A stretch of 64,000 bases of DNA from Acidobacteriota bacterium (lineage in GTDB: Bacteria; Acidobacteriota; Terriglobia; Terriglobales; Acidobacteriaceae). Position 1 is the first letter of the stretch, and each line of letters begins with the position of its first letter. A program made the position numbers and the translations under genes. Where the stretch lies: positions 1 through 64,000 of the forward strand of contig JABCZC010000006.1 in assembly GCA_013289875.1 (NCBI GenBank), in the 5' to 3' direction. Shown here piece by piece: positions 26,406 through 35,453 of the stretch. The notes under the pieces were generated by a model. The model had not been told where the DNA came from, ran no database searches, and saw only the letters and a list, made by a program, of their open reading frames with translations.

Positions 26406-27769
26406 TACCCAAACTCGCGCTCTACGCAGGCCGCAACGGCCAGTACCGCTTCATCTTCGAAAGGGCGCCCGGCAATCTGCACACCGATTGGCAATCCTTC
26501 GGGTGACCGTCCCACCGGAACCACGGCCGCAGGCGCGGCGAACAGATTAAACCACTGCGTATATCGCATGGCGTCGAGATAGCTCACCGTTTGCCCATCA
26601 ACGCTCCACACGCGCTCTCCATGTCGAAACGCCGGCACAGCGCAAACCGGGCAAAGCAGAATAGGGAACGGCTGCATTTCGGCCAGCAATCTGTGTCGAA
26701 CCATGTCGCACTCCGCCCATGCGCGCAGCAGCGAATCTGCGGACAACGGTTTCTCTGCGCGCGCGATTTCCAGAAATCCGCGAAAGATCGGACTGAGATG
26801 CCCTTCCCGCCCTTCGATGGCTTGCTGGTAAAACATCGCGCCGCACTGAACGAAGAAAATCCACCAGAGCCTGCGCGCCTCCTCGAGCGCCTTTGGACGA
26901 AAGCGCTGCACATTGAAGCCCTGCCGTTCAAGCGCCTGCGCCGCGTCGTTCACCGCCCGTCGCGTTTCCTCCGTGACGGGCGTCAGTCCATCGTCCTCAA
27001 ACCAACCGATCGGAATTCGTTTCGCGTCATCTGTCGAGATTTGCCGATAGCCCAGCGGCGCACTTCCCGGATCGAGTGGATCCTGCGTGCATAGTGTCCG
27101 GAACAGCAAAGTTACATCCGCAATCGTGCGCGCCATGGGACCGACTGCCCCAAGAATCGAGAACGGCCCAACCGATGACGGGCGATGGCCGCGCCCCGGC
27201 ACGCGCCCCGGCGTGGGCTTCAGAGAAGCGATTCCGCAAAAGTGCGCCGGCTCGCGCACCGAACCACCGCTGTCGCTGCCCAGGCCTCCCGCCGACAATC
27301 CTGCCGCAATCGCTGCCGCCTCGCCGCCGCTCGATCCGCCCGCGGAATGCTCCAGGCTCCAGGGATTGCGCGTCTTCCCATAGATCAGATTGTCCGTCTC
27401 GTACGCCATCAGAAATTCGGGACAGTTGGTTGTTCCCAACACCGTCACGCCGGCATCGCGAAGGCGCGCGACCGATTCCGCATCATCATGCGCCATGTGT
27501 CCGCGATTGAGCATGCTGCCGATCTCGCACCGGTGCCCTGTCACCTCGATCGAAGACTTGATCGTCAGCGGCAATCCGGCCAGAGGTCCGCGCTTTGCTT
27601 CGCGTGCCTGGTCGCGAACGCGCTCGGCATCGAATTCGATCAGCGCATTGAGCCGCGGATTCAACCGCGCGATCTGTCGAATGTGCTCCTCGGCAAGCTC
27701 AAGCGCAGATATTCTGCGTTGTTCCAAGAGCGCGAGTTGTTCGACCGCCGGCAGCAGCGTTATGTTCAC
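26384..27769 (-). CDS. Amidase-signature (AS) family amidase
   Basis: The Ser-cisSer-Lys triad of the AS family is present in this 461-aa protein. The lysine is in LPLTIKSSIEVTG (~70), the Gly/Ser-rich signature is EHSAGGSSGGEAAAIAAGLS (~142-146) and the nucleophile serine is in SDSGGSVREPAHFCG (~167). It hydrolyses an amide bond, but AS enzymes act on many substrates and no GatB/GatC partner is nearby. The C-terminus PVGRSPEGLPIGVQIAGRPFED is typical of stand-alone amidases. The GTG start at 27769 overlaps the upstream gene's stop as GTGA; the track start at 27859 would overlap far more. It is translationally coupled to the TPR/FG-GAP gene. Confidence 0.87.
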   Translation of the reverse strand: MNITLLPAVEQLALLEQRRISALELAEEHIRQIARLNPRLNALIEFDAERVRDQAREAKRGPLAGLPLTIKSSIEVTGHRCEIGSMLNRGHMAHDDAESVARLRDAGVTVLGTTNCPEFLMAYETDNLIYGKTRNPWSLEHSAGGSSGGEAAAIAAGLSAGGLGSDSGGSVREPAHFCGIASLKPTPGRVPGRGHRPSSVGPFSILGAVGPMARTIADVTLLFRTLCTQDPLDPGSAPLGYRQISTDDAKRIPIGWFEDDGLTPVTEETRRAVNDAAQALERQGFNVQRFRPKALEEARRLWWIFFVQCGAMFYQQAIEGREGHLSPIFRGFLEIARAEKPLSADSLLRAWAECDMVRHRLLAEMQPFPILLCPVCAVPAFRHGERVWSVDGQTVSYLDAMRYTQWFNLFAAPAAVVPVGRSPEGLPIGVQIAGRPFEDEAVLAVAACVEREFGYQTPPVS

Positions 27770-30700
27770 GGCTTGCTCGTGATCGGCTGCGACTCTGTGG
27801 GCACGTATCGGAACTGAAATCGCTGCGTGCGCTCGCCCGACTCGAAGCGATCGTTCCAATCGAGGCGGTACTGCAGCGCTGCCGCACCATCGGGATAGTG
27901 CTCACTCACCGGATACGGGTACGTGCTCATCTCGTGGAACGGCATCTGCGCCACGGTGAAAGGCAGAGCTTCGTAAAAGTCCATGTCCTTTACAAAGCCA
28001 TTCGCGTAGAAGAAGTAATCGCGCTTCCAATGCGCGGGGAGCGGAGGCAGCGGCGCCGCGCTGAATTCAGTGTCGATTTCTTCGCCGCTCCCGAAAATCA
28101 CGTAATTGTTGTCTGGCTTATCGAGCAGCGGCATTACATCGCCGTAGTGCGTATAACTGCCGCGCTGCCACTGGAATGGCCCGGTCGCGCTGATCTTGTC
28201 ATAGTGATAGGTCAGATCACCCGGAGTTTCGCCGTCCACCTGCTGCGGATATCCGCGAAACGCCAGATGGGCCATGCCCAGCGGCACTTCGGTTTGCCGA
28301 ACCTGCTTCAATTCGTCCGGACCGTTATCGACCAGCACCTGATCCCAATAAATCTGCAGATTCGTCGTGATGCGAATACGTCGCGCGCCCTCCGGCAGTT
28401 TGCCAGTCAGATCGACGACAATCGTGCGCGGCAAACCCGCTGGAAATCCCATGTCGTCGAGAATCCGCTTCCAGCTTCCATCCGGCATCTGTGCTTCCAC
28501 GTATGGCGGAATCGGCTCCAGTCCCGCCTGCCATGCCGCATACATCGAGCTGGCGCTGAAGTATTCGATGAAGCCGTGCATGAACAGCCGGAGAGGATTT
28601 TGCCGCGACCAATCTCCAAGATCGAGCGTGAGCGCATGCTTGTTCGCGTATCCCGCGTAGCTCAGATTGGTGAAATCGTGCACGTATTTATGGTCGCGTG
28701 TCGACAACAGCGCAAGCACATCGCACCCCTCGTCGTCCCACGCTCCCACCGGCGGATGCGTCGCCGCGGAAGCCACGACCGTGCGTCCCGAGGCAAACGG
28801 CGGCTCGCTCAGGAAACGCTCGTCTGGATAGACCTCGGTGCCCTCCGGATGATCGATAGCCACCAGGCGTACCTGGTCGACAAAGTTGATTTCCTCCATC
28901 GGCTCGCCGAATCGCAGGCTCAGGTATCCGTTGCGCACTTTCAGCTGCGAGCCGTCCACCTTGATCCACTCATCGGCATCGGCCTTGTTGGTCGCGGTTG
29001 GCGACACCCAATGTCCAATCACCGCCGCGCCAATTACATCGGAGACGAACTCATATTTGTCGCCATCCCATGCAAAAAGCACCGGGCAGGAGCTCCCGCG
29101 CCGGTCAAGTTCTGTGATCGCGGCGGGCTTTGCAGCAGCGAGATCGATCTCGTCCTGCGGCACGCCCGTCGGCCATAGCATCCGAACTACGTCGGCATGC
29201 TCCGCCTGTCCAAGACCCGCCAGTATCTCCGTCGAGTTCTGGCTCAAGTAGCCTGAGCCGCCTGCAATCTCAAACTTCTGCCACTTGCCGTTGGAGAAAA
29301 CCTCGACCTTGGTGCCCAGCGCTGTCTTGTTATCGGCCAGACCCGTGAATGCGAGACGCATGGAGTGATTCCGAGTTCCGCCAACATTGTGCAGCACCAC
29401 CGGGGGTAGATTAAGTTGCGTGACGATCAGGTCCGCCGCACCGTCGCCATCCACATCGGCAGCGATCACCGATCGCGGATTCGTCAGCTTCAACTTGTCT
29501 ACGCCGACTGCGCTGCTCACGTCTTCAAAACCAGCAGACCCGCGATTACGCAGAACGCGCAGCTCCGGCCCGTTGTCTGTCTCGACGATCACCGCCAGGT
29601 CGATCCAGCCATCGTTATCGATATCGACAGGAGTCAGCCCCCACGCCGCTTTAGCGTCCTTGATCGGCAGCGGAACGCGCTCGAAGTGCTTGCCATCCAC
29701 GTTGCGCCACAGGCTCACTCCGGGCGACCCGGCGTGTGTGACCGCGACATCCATCCACCCGTCTTTGTTGAAATCGAAGACAGAAACGCCAACCGTAGGA
29801 GCCAGATCCGTAGCCGTATATAGTGGAACAACCTTGAAGTGGCCCTCGCGCGCATTTTCAAAGACCGTCGGCGTATTCCCCGAACCCGTCACGACGAGAT
29901 CAACAGCGCGGTCATTGTTGATGTCGGAAAGCGTGGCTCCAATTGTGCTGCCTTCGCCCGCCAGTCCCGTGGGTCCCGTCCACTCCGTAAATGTGGAGTT
30001 CCCGTTATTGCGCCACAGCACGTTCGGTCCTGCGCCCGAATTCAGCACCGATCCGGTTACAAATAGATCGAGGTCCCCATCGTGATCAAAATCGATGAAG
30101 GTCAAGCCCGCCGGATGATTCAGCGTCTGAATGCCCGCCGCCTTTGTCGTGTCTGCAAATTTGCCTTTGCCCAGATTGTGAAAAAGAATTACGCGATCGC
30201 TCATCGCCACGGCAAGATCCGGTAAACCATCAGCGTCGTAGTCCCCAACCGTGCAGGCAACGCCGTGGCCGCTCGCGTTCAGCCCAGTCTGCGTCGCCGG
30301 AATCTCCTCGAACCCACCGTTCCCAAGATTTTTGTACGCGCGGATTGCCTGCTCTCCGTCGCCCATCACCACCAGGTCCTTATGGCCCGCGCCTTCGATG
30401 TCGACCACGCAAGCGCCGCCACCCAGCTCTTTTTCAGAACTTGCCGCCGGACCGGAAGCGGCCCCCAAAATTGGTTGTGCCACAAAACTGACCGGGATCA
30501 TCGGTCCTACAGCGGTCTCTGGCGCGAGCATATCCTGCACCGTCGCGTAGCGGCCCTGCTCGCCGTAAGCGGCGCTCAGCGGAGACGAAATCTTCTCCTG
30601 CGTCAGTTGCTGAAAACGCTTCAGGTACTCGCGAGCCTGGTCGGTTTGCCCGATCCGTTGCAGGGTTCGCGCCATGCCGAATTGCGCGGAGGCATGCACG

Positions 30701-31224
30701 GGATTTAATCGCAACGCCGCCTCGAACTCCTGCTTCGCGTGTTCGTAATCGTTCAGGCTCAGATAAAAGGTGCCCAGAAAATAGCAGGTATCCGCATCGC
30801 TCGGATCGATCTTCGCTACGCGCTGCATGTCCTCGATTGCCAGCTTGGGATTGCCGGCGTCAAGATGCAGAATGCCCAGGCTGTACCATGTGCGTGCGTT
30901 GTTCGGATCGATAGCCGCAGCTTGCTTCAGAGCCTCTTCCGCCTCCGGCAGCTTGCGCAGGTAAACCAGCGCAATGCCTTTGTTCATCAGCGGAATCGCG
31001 TTGCGCGGATCGGCCGCATGCGCCTCGTCGAATTTTGCGATCGCCTTCTCGGTCAGCTGCTGGTTCATCAGCGCTACGCCGATGTCGTTCAGGCGGGCCG
31101 CTTCCACCGGATTCGGCTGCTGGTCGGCAGACCATCCCAGCGCACATGCCGCTGTGAAGAGCACGACAAGCACTAGAAAGTTGCTCGGATAATCCTGTGC
31201 GAAGCTACGAATTTGGGAAACCAT
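27766..31224 (-). CDS. Exported TPR / FG-GAP repeat / ASPIC-UnbV protein (CRTAC1-like)
   Basis: A 1152-aa protein. A signal-peptide-like segment (NFLVLVVLFTAACALGWSA) is followed by about five TPR repeats (~25-210, e.g. ARTWYSLGILHLDAGNPKLA). Next is a seven-bladed FG-GAP/VCBS propeller (~240-620) with calcium-loop motifs such as DFDHDGDLDLFV, DVDGDGAADLIV and DFNKDGWMDVAV. Then comes an ASPIC/UnbV domain (~640-710, GTKVEVFSNGKWQKFEIAGG). The last ~440 residues (from SSCPVLFAWDGDKYEF) are a further region I cannot assign. The start could also be ATG 31290, which has AAGGG upstream; ATG 31224 is chosen for the signal peptide. Probably a periplasmic or surface scaffold; partners unknown. Confidence 0.82.
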   Translation of the reverse strand: MVSQIRSFAQDYPSNFLVLVVLFTAACALGWSADQQPNPVEAARLNDIGVALMNQQLTEKAIAKFDEAHAADPRNAIPLMNKGIALVYLRKLPEAEEALKQAAAIDPNNARTWYSLGILHLDAGNPKLAIEDMQRVAKIDPSDADTCYFLGTFYLSLNDYEHAKQEFEAALRLNPVHASAQFGMARTLQRIGQTDQAREYLKRFQQLTQEKISSPLSAAYGEQGRYATVQDMLAPETAVGPMIPVSFVAQPILGAASGPAASSEKELGGGACVVDIEGAGHKDLVVMGDGEQAIRAYKNLGNGGFEEIPATQTGLNASGHGVACTVGDYDADGLPDLAVAMSDRVILFHNLGKGKFADTTKAAGIQTLNHPAGLTFIDFDHDGDLDLFVTGSVLNSGAGPNVLWRNNGNSTFTEWTGPTGLAGEGSTIGATLSDINNDRAVDLVVTGSGNTPTVFENAREGHFKVVPLYTATDLAPTVGVSVFDFNKDGWMDVAVTHAGSPGVSLWRNVDGKHFERVPLPIKDAKAAWGLTPVDIDNDGWIDLAVIVETDNGPELRVLRNRGSAGFEDVSSAVGVDKLKLTNPRSVIAADVDGDGAADLIVTQLNLPPVVLHNVGGTRNHSMRLAFTGLADNKTALGTKVEVFSNGKWQKFEIAGGSGYLSQNSTEILAGLGQAEHADVVRMLWPTGVPQDEIDLAAAKPAAITELDRRGSSCPVLFAWDGDKYEFVSDVIGAAVIGHWVSPTATNKADADEWIKVDGSQLKVRNGYLSLRFGEPMEEINFVDQVRLVAIDHPEGTEVYPDERFLSEPPFASGRTVVASAATHPPVGAWDDEGCDVLALLSTRDHKYVHDFTNLSYAGYANKHALTLDLGDWSRQNPLRLFMHGFIEYFSASSMYAAWQAGLEPIPPYVEAQMPDGSWKRILDDMGFPAGLPRTIVVDLTGKLPEGARRIRITTNLQIYWDQVLVDNGPDELKQVRQTEVPLGMAHLAFRGYPQQVDGETPGDLTYHYDKISATGPFQWQRGSYTHYGDVMPLLDKPDNNYVIFGSGEEIDTEFSAAPLPPLPAHWKRDYFFYANGFVKDMDFYEALPFTVAQMPFHEMSTYPYPVSEHYPDGAAALQYRLDWNDRFESGERTQRFQFRYVPTESQPITSKP

Positions 31225-31301
31225 TTGCCTCAGAACGGATGCTTGAGCAGCCGGCAAATGTGCATTGCATCGATCAATTGGGAGTAACATTTTCGCCCTT
31301 C

Positions 31302-31330
31302 ATTATAGAAGAGCGCGCCTGCTTCGAGTC
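31302..31330 (-). promoter_or_regulatory. Candidate promoter of the TPR/FG-GAP-amidase operon
   Basis: A perfect -10 hexamer TATAAT lies on the minus strand at 31307-31302. The -35 region 17 bases away (GACTCG) is poor. It would give a ~70-nt leader to ATG 31224, but would start almost on top of the alternative ATG 31290, which favours the downstream start. Confidence 0.4.
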
Positions 31331-31335
31331 CGCGC

Positions 31336-31374
31336 GGAATCACCCGCGTCTGGAATCACCTGCGTCTAGAATCA
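31336..31374. repeat. 16-bp tandem repeat (2.4 copies)
   Basis: GGAATCACCCGCGTCT is followed directly by GGAATCACCTGCGTCT and a partial third unit AGAATCA. The array ends four bases before the neuC ATG, inside the region shared with the divergent FG-GAP gene. It may be a polymorphic tandem repeat or a pair of protein sites. Confidence 0.85.
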
Positions 31375-31378
31375 GTAG

Positions 31379-32521
31379 ATGCGCCGCAAGATCGCGGTAG
31401 TCACCAGCTCCCGCGCCGATTACAGCCACCTTTACTGGCCTCTGCGTGACCTGGCCGCTCATCCTGAAGTGGACCTTCAGCTCATCGTGATGGGCCCGCA
31501 TCTCTCTTCCGCCTTCGGTCTCACGGTCGAAGAGATCGAACGCGACGCCTTCCCCATCGCCGGCCGCGTCGAATGCCTGCTCAGTTCCGATACCGACACC
31601 GGTATGGCGAAGACCATCGGCGTCGCCGTGCTCGGCCTCGCCGACGTGCTGAGTCAATTGCGTCCGGATTTGCTCCTGCTCATCGCCGACCGCTATGAGA
31701 TGCTCGCGCCAGCCTCCGTGGCTCTTGCACTGCGCATTCCCATAGCGCACATCGAGGGAGGCGAAATCAGCGAAGGCGCCATTGACGACGCCATCAGGAA
31801 CGCGCTCACCAAGATGAGCCACATCCACTTTACCTCGACCCACAATGCGCGCGACCGCGTCATCGCCATGGGCGAAGAGCCGTGGCGAGTTCATCGCACC
31901 GGAGCGCCGTCGCTCGATCATCTGCGCCGCAGCACGCTGCTCACAGGCGATCAGGTGGATGAGCGGCTCAGCCTCAGCCTCGACCGGCCAACCATTCTTG
32001 TGACGTACCATCCCGTGACCCTCCTTCGCGCAACCACGCAGGAGGCAAACGCGCTCTTCGCGGCGCTCGATAAGATTCCGGGGCAGATCATCTTTACCTA
32101 CCCCAACGCCGATGCGGGCAGCCATCATCTCATCGAGCGCTCCCAGGCCTTCGCCGCATCGCACCAGAACGCCCACGTCTTCGTCAACCTCGGCGCCATC
32201 CTGTATTGGAGCCTCCTCCGGCACGTCGATATGCTTATCGGAAACTCCAGCAGCGGGATCATGGAAACTGCCTCCTTCGCTCTGCCTACGGTCGACATTG
32301 GCCTTCGTCAGATGGGCCGTGAACGCGCCCTCAACGTCCTCAACGCCGCGCCCGAGGCGAGCGCCATTCTTGAGAAAATCGCCGAAGCTCGCAGCGACGA
32401 CTTCCGCGCATCACTCATCGGCATGGAAAATCCCTACGGAGACGGCCGCGCGTCACAAAAAATTGTGCAGGTGCTGACCTCTGTCCCGCTCTCGCAGGAT
32501 CTGCTGATCAAGAGAGGTTGA
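31379..32521 (+). CDS. neuC: UDP-N-acetylglucosamine 2-epimerase, hydrolysing (NeuC-like)
   Basis: A 380-aa GT-B-fold epimerase. The N-terminus RRKIAVVTSSRADYSHLYWP and the motifs LIADRYEMLAPASVALALRI, HIEGGEISEGAIDDAIRNA and IGNSSSGIMETASFALPTVD are characteristic of the NeuC/NnaA branch. This branch releases ManNAc and UDP from UDP-GlcNAc; the non-hydrolysing WecB branch has different motifs. ManNAc usually feeds sialic-acid-type sugar synthesis by NeuB and NeuA, but neither is in this window. It starts right after the 16-bp tandem repeats and no obvious Shine-Dalgarno is seen. The 161 bases to uxaC contain no further gene. Confidence 0.85.
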   Translation: MRRKIAVVTSSRADYSHLYWPLRDLAAHPEVDLQLIVMGPHLSSAFGLTVEEIERDAFPIAGRVECLLSSDTDTGMAKTIGVAVLGLADVLSQLRPDLLLLIADRYEMLAPASVALALRIPIAHIEGGEISEGAIDDAIRNALTKMSHIHFTSTHNARDRVIAMGEEPWRVHRTGAPSLDHLRRSTLLTGDQVDERLSLSLDRPTILVTYHPVTLLRATTQEANALFAALDKIPGQIIFTYPNADAGSHHLIERSQAFAASHQNAHVFVNLGAILYWSLLRHVDMLIGNSSSGIMETASFALPTVDIGLRQMGRERALNVLNAAPEASAILEKIAEARSDDFRASLIGMENPYGDGRASQKIVQVLTSVPLSQDLLIKRG

Positions 32522-32682
32522 AGCGGATTGCCCGTGTCGACCTGGCGCGAAATCTGCGCAGCTATACCGCATAGCGGGATCGATGTCGCGAAGAAGCCCT
32601 TGCTTCTCGATCATATGAAATCATAGGATCAACTTTTTGATCGTGTCGCGTTGGCTTTGGACCCGCCCCGGTCAAGCGGCGC

Positions 32683-34107
32683 ATGTCAACCGTTGGAAGG
32701 CGAGTGCAGGCATTGACTTTGCTTCATGAAGACCGGCTTTTTCCCGCAGACTCGAACCCCCGCGCCGTCGCCCGCCGGCTCTTCGCAACGATCCGCGACC
32801 TGCCCATCCTCAGTCCGCACGGACACACAAGCGCTGCGTGGTTTGCCCACAACCAGCCCTTCCCCGACCCCGCGAAGCTCTTCGTCCAGCCCGACCACTA
32901 TGTTTTCCGCATGCTATATAGCCAGGGCGTCTCGCTTGAGGATCTCGAAATCGGCGTGCCCGAGCTAAAGGACCCGCGACGCGTCTGGCGCATTTTCGCC
33001 GATTACTATTACCTCTTCCGCGGAACCCCCACGCGCCTATGGCTCGACTATGCCTTCCAGGAGCTCTTCGGTCTGAGCGAGCGCCTCTGTTCGAAGACTG
33101 CCGACCTCTACTACGACACCATCGCCGAGAAGCTGCTCACGCCGGAGTTCCTGCCGCGCGCGCTCTACGAGCGCTTCCGTCTCGACGTCCTCGCCACCAC
33201 TGATTCGCCGCTCGAAGCGCTGGCCGATCACCAGGCCATCCGCGATTCCGGCTGGAAGGCGCGCATCATCCCCACTTTCCGCCCCGATCCCGTCGTCGAT
33301 CCTGAATTCGCCGGCTTCCGCGAAAACGTTGCGCGCCTAGGAGTGATGACCGGCGAAGATACCCGCACTTTTCCGGGATACCTGCGCGCGCTCGAAAGCA
33401 CCCGCGCCCGGTTCAAGCAGCTCGGTTGCACCGCGACCGACCACGGCCATCCCACCGCCCGCACCGCGAACCTCTCGCTCGATGGAGCCGCAAAGCTCTT
33501 TGACCTCGTCCTATCCGGGCGGGCCAGAGCCGAAGACCAGGAGCTTTTCCGCGCTCAAATGCTCTCGGAAATGGCCTGCATGAGCGTCAAGGATGGACTC
33601 GTCATGCAGATTCATCCGGGCAGCGCGCGCAATCACAACCGCCAGGTCTACGAGCGCTACGGTCGCGATATGGGCGCGGACATCCCGACTGCGACCGATT
33701 ACGTCCACGCGCTGCGCCCGCTGCTCGACCGCTACGGCAACGAACCCAATTTCACGCTCATCCTTTTCACGCTGGACGAATCCGCGTATAGCAGGGAACT
33801 CGCGCCGCTCGCCGGACATTATCCCTGCCTCCGCCTTGGCCCTCCCTGGTGGTTCCACGACAGTCCCGAGGGCATGCAGCGATTCCGCGAATACGTCACG
33901 GAGACGGCTGGTTTCTACAACACGGTAGGCTTCAACGACGACACACGCGCCTTCCTGTCCATTCCCGCGCGGCATGATGTGGCTCGCCGCACGGACTGCA
34001 GCCTCCTCGCGAAACTGGTGGTCGAACACCGCCTCGACGAAGACGAGGCCTTTGAGGTCGCGCACGATCTGACGTACAAGTTGGTTCGAAGCGCGTACAA
34101 ATTATGA
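32683..34107 (+). CDS. uxaC: Glucuronate isomerase (uronate isomerase)
   Basis: Membership of the amidohydrolase-fold UxaC family is clear for this 474-aa protein: DLPILSPHGHTSAAWFAHNQPF near the N-terminus holds the metal-binding H-x-H. RLDVLATTDSPLEALADHQAI, MQIHPGSARNHN and a final ARRTDCSLLAKLVVEHRL are further family motifs. It interconverts D-glucuronate/D-fructuronate and D-galacturonate/D-tagaturonate in the cytoplasm. The start is uncertain: ATG 32683 has only a weak SD, and GTG 32701 is possible. An MFS transporter follows after 41 bases and a LarA-like protein overlaps that, a hexuronate catabolic operon. Confidence 0.92.
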   Translation: MSTVGRRVQALTLLHEDRLFPADSNPRAVARRLFATIRDLPILSPHGHTSAAWFAHNQPFPDPAKLFVQPDHYVFRMLYSQGVSLEDLEIGVPELKDPRRVWRIFADYYYLFRGTPTRLWLDYAFQELFGLSERLCSKTADLYYDTIAEKLLTPEFLPRALYERFRLDVLATTDSPLEALADHQAIRDSGWKARIIPTFRPDPVVDPEFAGFRENVARLGVMTGEDTRTFPGYLRALESTRARFKQLGCTATDHGHPTARTANLSLDGAAKLFDLVLSGRARAEDQELFRAQMLSEMACMSVKDGLVMQIHPGSARNHNRQVYERYGRDMGADIPTATDYVHALRPLLDRYGNEPNFTLILFTLDESAYSRELAPLAGHYPCLRLGPPWWFHDSPEGMQRFREYVTETAGFYNTVGFNDDTRAFLSIPARHDVARRTDCSLLAKLVVEHRLDEDEAFEVAHDLTYKLVRSAYKL

Positions 34108-34148
34108 AGTCGTGTGAGAATGGCAGGGAATAGAGTCCGGGCGAAGTC

Positions 34149-35453
34149 ATGAATCCAAATCAGGATGTCGTGGATCAAGAGCAGGAGTCGGGCCTCACCG
34201 GCCGCCTCGGCCGTGTTCGCTGGACGATCTGCGCCATGCTCTTCTTCGCCACGTCGATCAATTACATGGACCGGCAGGTCATCGCCCTGCTCAAGCCGAC
34301 GCTTCAACAGAGCATCGGCCTTACCGAAATCAATTACGGCTACATCGTCGACGCCTTCCAGGTTGCCTATGCCATCGGTCTGCTCGTCGCCGGACGCGTT
34401 GTCGACCGGATCGGCACCCGCATCGGCTACATCATCATTATGGGCATCTGGAGCCTCTCGGCCATGGGCCACGCCCTGGCCAATACCGCCTTTGAATTCG
34501 GCATCGCGCGCTTCTTCCTGGGCATAGGCGAATCCGGCAATTTTCCCGCCGCCATCAAGACTGTGGCCGAGTGGTTTCCGCAAAGCGAACGCTCGCTGGC
34601 GACCGGCATCTTCAACTCCGGCGCCAATGTAGGAGCCATCCTTGCGCCCCTGATCGTGCCCTGGATCACCGTGCACTACGGATGGCGCGCCGCCTTCCTT
34701 GCCACCGGCGTCTTCAGCATGATCTGGATCGCCTGGTGGTACAGAAATTACCGCAAGCCCACCGACCACCCGACCCTCAGCGGGCGCGAGCTGCGCCATA
34801 TCTATAAAGAGGCTGCCGTTCAGATGGGGCCCGGCATGCCCTGGCTCAAGCTGCTCGGCTACCGGCAGACCTGGGCCTTCACCGTTGCCAAGTTCCTCAC
34901 CGATCCCATCTGGTGGTTCTATCTCTTCTGGCTGCCCTCCTACTTCAGCGCGAAATTCCACCTGAATCTCTCGCACCTCGGGCTTCCGCTCGTCCTCATC
35001 TACAACATGTCGGCAGTTGGGAGCATTGGAGGCGGCTGGCTGCCTGCGCCCTTCCGCAAGCTGGGTCTTTCGGCCTCGGGAGCGCGTCTTTCCGCCATGC
35101 TCTTCTGCGCCTGTCTCGTTGTGCCTGTCTTCACTCTCGGACACATCAGCTCGGAGTGGGCGGCCATTGGCCTGCTCGGCGTTGCCACCGGAGCCCACCA
35201 GGGCTGGTCCGCCAATCTCTTCACGACTGTTTCGGATATGTTTCCACGCAATACCGTCGGAGCAGTCGTCGGCATCGGCGGAATGGCCGGCTCAGTGGGC
35301 GGCGCTCTGCTCGCCTTCGTTACCGGGCACATTCTTGAACGGACTCATAGTTACTCGATCCTCTTTGTCCTCTCCTCCAGCGTTTATCTGCTGGCGCTGC
35401 TCATGATGCGTCTGCTCGCGCCCGGCTTAAAGAAAGTCGAGTTCAGCGCATGA
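34149..35453 (+). CDS. MFS transporter, ExuT-like hexuronate:proton symporter
   Basis: A 434-aa protein with 12 predicted helices. Membership of the anion:cation symporter group of MFS is shown by MLFFATSINYMDRQVIALLKP in helix 1, GESGNFPAAIKTVAEWFPQ in helix 4, and NSGANVGAILAPLIVPWI. This group includes ExuT and the phthalate/galactonate transporters. Lying between uxaC and the LarA-like gene, it most likely imports glucuronate or galacturonate. Its stop overlaps the next start as ATGA, so the proteins are made together. Confidence 0.87.
   Translation: MNPNQDVVDQEQESGLTGRLGRVRWTICAMLFFATSINYMDRQVIALLKPTLQQSIGLTEINYGYIVDAFQVAYAIGLLVAGRVVDRIGTRIGYIIIMGIWSLSAMGHALANTAFEFGIARFFLGIGESGNFPAAIKTVAEWFPQSERSLATGIFNSGANVGAILAPLIVPWITVHYGWRAAFLATGVFSMIWIAWWYRNYRKPTDHPTLSGRELRHIYKEAAVQMGPGMPWLKLLGYRQTWAFTVAKFLTDPIWWFYLFWLPSYFSAKFHLNLSHLGLPLVLIYNMSAVGSIGGGWLPAPFRKLGLSASGARLSAMLFCACLVVPVFTLGHISSEWAAIGLLGVATGAHQGWSANLFTTVSDMFPRNTVGAVVGIGGMAGSVGGALLAFVTGHILERTHSYSILFVLSSSVYLLALLMMRLLAPGLKKVEFSA

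Noticed and set aside
27898-29178. 426-aa plus-strand ORF antisense to the TPR/FG-GAP gene
   Set aside because: Arg/His-rich shadow frame without motifs; the minus strand encodes repeated calcium-loop motifs.
33915-35198. 427-aa minus-strand ORF antisense to uxaC and the MFS gene
   Set aside because: Spans two real plus-strand genes and their junction; Glu/Gly-rich shadow composition.
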